The translations under genes were made by a program, and so were the position numbers. The notes under the pieces were generated by a model, which was given only the letters and a program-made list of their open reading frames with translations, ran no database searches and had not been told where the DNA came from. Shown one piece after another: positions 6,494 to 8,152 of a stretch of 8,152 bases of DNA (position 1 is the stretch's first letter; every line of letters begins with the position of its first letter). The DNA comes from Rhodospirillaceae bacterium (GTDB lineage Bacteria; Pseudomonadota; Alphaproteobacteria; Rhodospirillales; 2-02-FULL-58-16). The DNA is taken from positions 1 through 8,152 of the forward strand of contig DUZD01000173.1 of the NCBI GenBank assembly GCA_013349695.1. Reading direction: 5' to 3'.

Positions 6494-7887
6494 GTACGGC
6501 CCTTCTTCTCAATCCGCCAGGAAAGGAGGTTTATATCCGCGACTACTACTGTAGCAAGACATCGCGGACGAACTACACATTTCCGCCGATAGACTTGTTG
6601 CATGCGGGCGGCATTTTCCGCCAGCGGGATTGGCAACTGGCCGCGATCGACGCCATCGCCGAGAACCTGTCCCCGGAACGGGTCCTCGAAAGAGCGCGCC
6701 AGATCGGTCCGCGGGCGGTCTTTTCCCTGGTCGGGGCGGTATCGGCCGGCGAAGACGCTCTTTTCCTTCCTACCCTCCGCCAGACTCTGCCGGACGCCGT
6801 TCTGATCGGCAGCGGCGACGTTCTCATCGAGCACGGGCGGCAATGGGTCGAGCGGGGCCTACTGGACGCGGCCTGTCTGGACTTCGCTTCTTCATCGCCG
6901 GTCCGCTACGCCGAGGGCGAAAGGGAAGGCCTGGACGATCTGATTTACCGCGACGGCGAAGAGGTCCTCGCCGGCGGGCGCAATCCGAACCGGAATGTTT
7001 CCGCCGGCCGGCCGCCGCACGAACTTTTTCTTGCCATCCCCTACCGGTTCCCTTTCGCCCGCAAACGGCCGTTCGCCAGTCTGCTTACCGATTACGGCTG
7101 TCCCTTCCGCTGCACCTTCTGCGTCATGGCCGGGCTCCATTATCACCGCCGCCCCTTGGGCGAGGTGGCGGCGGAATTGGACGGACTGCGAAAAGCCGGA
7201 ATCAGGGAATTCATCCTCTGGGACCAGACATTCGCCGTCGACCGCGAACGGGGGATGGAGTTCCTCGGCCTGTTGCCGGAAGGGAAGGAGCAATTCGGAT
7301 GGACCTGCCTCGTCCGCCCCGACCGCATCGACCGGGAACTCGCCTTGAGGATGGCCGCGAAGGGCTGTCATACGGTGATCATGGGTGTCGAGACGGCGAA
7401 AGCGGAAACCCTCGTCGACATCAAGAAGGACTTCACCACCAAAGAGGTCCGTGAAGCTTTCGCCCTTTGCCGGGAAGCCGGACTCGAGATCGTTGCCACG
7501 GTGATCGTCGGCCTGCCGGGCGAAAACGAAAGGGATGTCATGGCGACCATGGATTTCATCCGCGAGATCGATCCCGATTACCTTTCCGTACATACGGCCA
7601 TCCCCCGGCAGGGAACCGGCTTGCGGGCCGGGATGATAAAAGACGGACTGATATCCCAATCCCTGGCCAACATGGACCAGAGCGGAGAGGTGACGGCCGT
7701 GTCGAGCGACACCATGGACGCCAAGACCATCGTTTCGCTGCGCCGCGGGTTCAACCGGCGGTTCCATATGAGGCCGGGCTACTTGTTGAGGACCGTCGTC
7801 CGGCGCTTGCGCCATCCGCGGCTGTTTCTGGAGCAGTTTCGACAAGGGCTGGTGCTGCTCGGCCGCAACGTCGGATGGCGTCATTAG
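6481..7887 (+). CDS. B12-type radical SAM protein (BchE/hopanoid-enzyme-like architecture)
   Basis: This is a 468-residue cytosolic protein. ATG 6481 is chosen because the protein opens directly into the first strand, TALLLNPPG, and GAGG lies 8 bases before it. Residues about 1-160 look like the Rossmann-type cobalamin-binding domain found before many radical SAM domains (TFPPIDLLHAGGIFRQRDW, then GPRAVFSLVGAVSAGED and LIGSGDVL), but the DxHxxG cobalamin motif is absent, so B12 binding is uncertain. The radical SAM core starts near 195 with TDYGCPFRCTFCVMAG; Cys207, Cys211 and Cys214 form the CxxxCxxC motif for the 4Fe-4S cluster. Further core features are REFILWDQTF (225-234), GCHTVIMGVETA and ATVIVGLPGENE, typical of the later strands. 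The C-terminal 60 residues are basic and have no recognised domain. Such enzymes make methylations, ring closures or rearrangements on lipids, antibiotics and tetrapyrroles. The neighbouring glycosyltransferases suggest a surface glycan or lipid as substrate, which is inference. Confidence 0.9.
   Translation: MESARTALLLNPPGKEVYIRDYYCSKTSRTNYTFPPIDLLHAGGIFRQRDWQLAAIDAIAENLSPERVLERARQIGPRAVFSLVGAVSAGEDALFLPTLRQTLPDAVLIGSGDVLIEHGRQWVERGLLDAACLDFASSSPVRYAEGEREGLDDLIYRDGEEVLAGGRNPNRNVSAGRPPHELFLAIPYRFPFARKRPFASLLTDYGCPFRCTFCVMAGLHYHRRPLGEVAAELDGLRKAGIREFILWDQTFAVDRERGMEFLGLLPEGKEQFGWTCLVRPDRIDRELALRMAAKGCHTVIMGVETAKAETLVDIKKDFTTKEVREAFALCREAGLEIVATVIVGLPGENERDVMATMDFIREIDPDYLSVHTAIPRQGTGLRAGMIKDGLISQSLANMDQSGEVTAVSSDTMDAKTIVSLRRGFNRRFHMRPGYLLRTVVRRLRHPRLFLEQFRQGLVLLGRNVGWRH
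6530..6557 (-). promoter_or_regulatory. Candidate sigma-70 promoter for the GT9 gene
   Basis: Read on the - strand, TTGCTA (6557-6552, 4 of 6 to the -35 consensus) and TATAAA (6535-6530, 5 of 6 to the -10 consensus) are 16 bases apart. Transcription would start near 6523, about 30 bases before GTG 6493, with AAGGG in the leader. It lies inside the coding region of the divergent radical SAM gene. The spacing fits well, but a match of this quality can arise by chance. Confidence 0.35.
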
Positions 7888-7901
7888 AGCATTTCAAGTT
7901 T

Positions 7902-8015
7902 AGTCGGCGCCAGCCCGCTCCCCCGCCCGGCCACCCATTTTGGCCCATGCCAAATGGTTGGTAATGCCATTGTATGCTGTAGGTGGTCGGGCGGGGGAGC
8001 GGGCTGGCGCCGATT
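7902..8015. repeat. Long GC-rich inverted repeat with 34-bp arms (terminator-like or MITE-like)
   Basis: The left arm 7902-7935 and right arm 7982-8015 are reverse complements at 32 of 34 positions. The two exceptions (7903/8014 and 7930/7987) are G-U pairs in a + strand transcript, so that RNA would pair along the whole arm. The 46-base loop (7936-7981) holds a nested hairpin: TTTGGC (7939-7944), loop CCAT, GCCAAA (7949-7954). The element begins 14 bases after the radical SAM stop, and the right arm runs into TTCTTTT (8014-8020), so it may terminate that transcript. The arms are far longer than a normal terminator, and TTAGA (7884-7888) and TCTAA (8035-8039) flank it as a possible outer inverted pair, which suggests a small non-autonomous mobile element. 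No coding sequence is seen within it. Confidence 0.8.
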
Positions 8016-8039
8016 CTTTTCAACATGGATATATTCTAA

Positions 8040-8152
8040 ATCTCCTCGGGCATTTTTCCCCTTCCGCCGGACAGCTCGGGCCTGCTCGCGGTCATGGGGG
8101 GCTTCGCCGTTTTCGCCGTTCCCCCCGAACTCGGCTACGGCAGCCGCGAGAT
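8040..8152 (+). pseudogene. FKBP-type prolyl isomerase-like fragment, N-terminus missing, cut by window edge
   Basis: One frame, open from the TAA at 8037-8039 to the window end, reads GGFAVFAVPPELGYGSREI at 8097-8152. PPELGYGSR is the signature region of FKBP domains (usual form VGGKRRLTIPPELGYGSRG), which normally lies some 70-80 residues into the domain. Here only 27 codons separate it from the in-frame stop, and they match an FKBP only loosely (a GLLAVMGG stretch about one residue shorter than the family's GLxGMxVGG). The sole ATG (8094) has no good ribosome binding site. The fragment therefore looks like the back part of a gene that lost its front, next to the inverted repeat. It could also be a chance match; what follows beyond the window would decide. 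Confidence 0.35.

Noticed and set aside
6523..6530. AAGGAGGT, a perfect ribosome binding site, inside the start of the radical SAM gene
   Set aside because: No ATG, GTG or TTG follows at a usable distance in any frame; the bases encode Lys-Glu-Val in the conserved N-terminal part of the protein.
6892..7884. 330-codon open frame on the - strand across the radical SAM gene
   Set aside because: It mirrors the codon pattern of the radical SAM gene and has no family features of its own.

Overview
The window is GC-rich, with dense coding, short intergenic gaps and strong GC bias at third codon positions. Its gene content is that of a Gram-negative surface-polysaccharide locus. The proteins feel alphaproteobacterial, possibly a Rhodospirillales-type organism, but this is an impression from protein style and codon use; no rRNA or marker gene here confirms it.

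Layout, left to right. (1) Bases 1-1709, + strand: a glutamine-dependent asparagine synthetase/amidotransferase of the AsnB family, cut off at its 5' end by the window edge. (2) Bases 1721-4558, + strand, 11 bases downstream: an unusual 945-residue protein that joins two GT-B glycosyltransferases of the GT4 type behind an unrecognised N-terminal region of about 140 residues with a hydrophobic stretch. (3) Bases 4622-5044, + strand: a small OsmC/YhfA-type thiol protein with its own strong ribosome binding site, followed by a clear intrinsic terminator at 5071-5095. (4) Bases 5237-6493, - strand, convergent with the preceding genes: a GT9 (ADP-heptose:LPS heptosyltransferase-like) glycosyltransferase. 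(5) Bases 6481-7887, + strand, divergent from the GT9 gene and overlapping its most likely start: a B12-type radical SAM protein. (6) Bases 7888-8152: a long GC-rich inverted repeat (34-bp arms, 46-base loop) and, at the window edge, a short reading frame that looks like the middle of an FKBP-type prolyl isomerase with its front missing.

The amidotransferase, the tandem GT4 protein, the GT9 enzyme and the radical SAM protein fit together as part of a pathway that builds and modifies a cell-surface glycan (LPS core, O-antigen or exopolysaccharide). The two GT4 modules would add two sugars in series from the cytoplasmic side, GT9 would add a heptose or other sugar, and AsnB and the radical SAM enzyme would modify a sugar, a lipid or another precursor. 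The specific substrates cannot be read from the sequence. The OsmC protein looks like a passenger of the + strand operon.

The points most worth a second look are the three-part GT4-GT4 fusion, the overlapping divergent starts of GT9 and radical SAM (with a hairpin that would hide the radical SAM ribosome binding site), and the long inverted repeat next to a truncated FKBP-like fragment. I did not see a CRISPR array, tRNA, rRNA, transposase or defence system. I do not claim a wholly new system; the strongest novelty candidate is the fusion glycosyltransferase and its locus.
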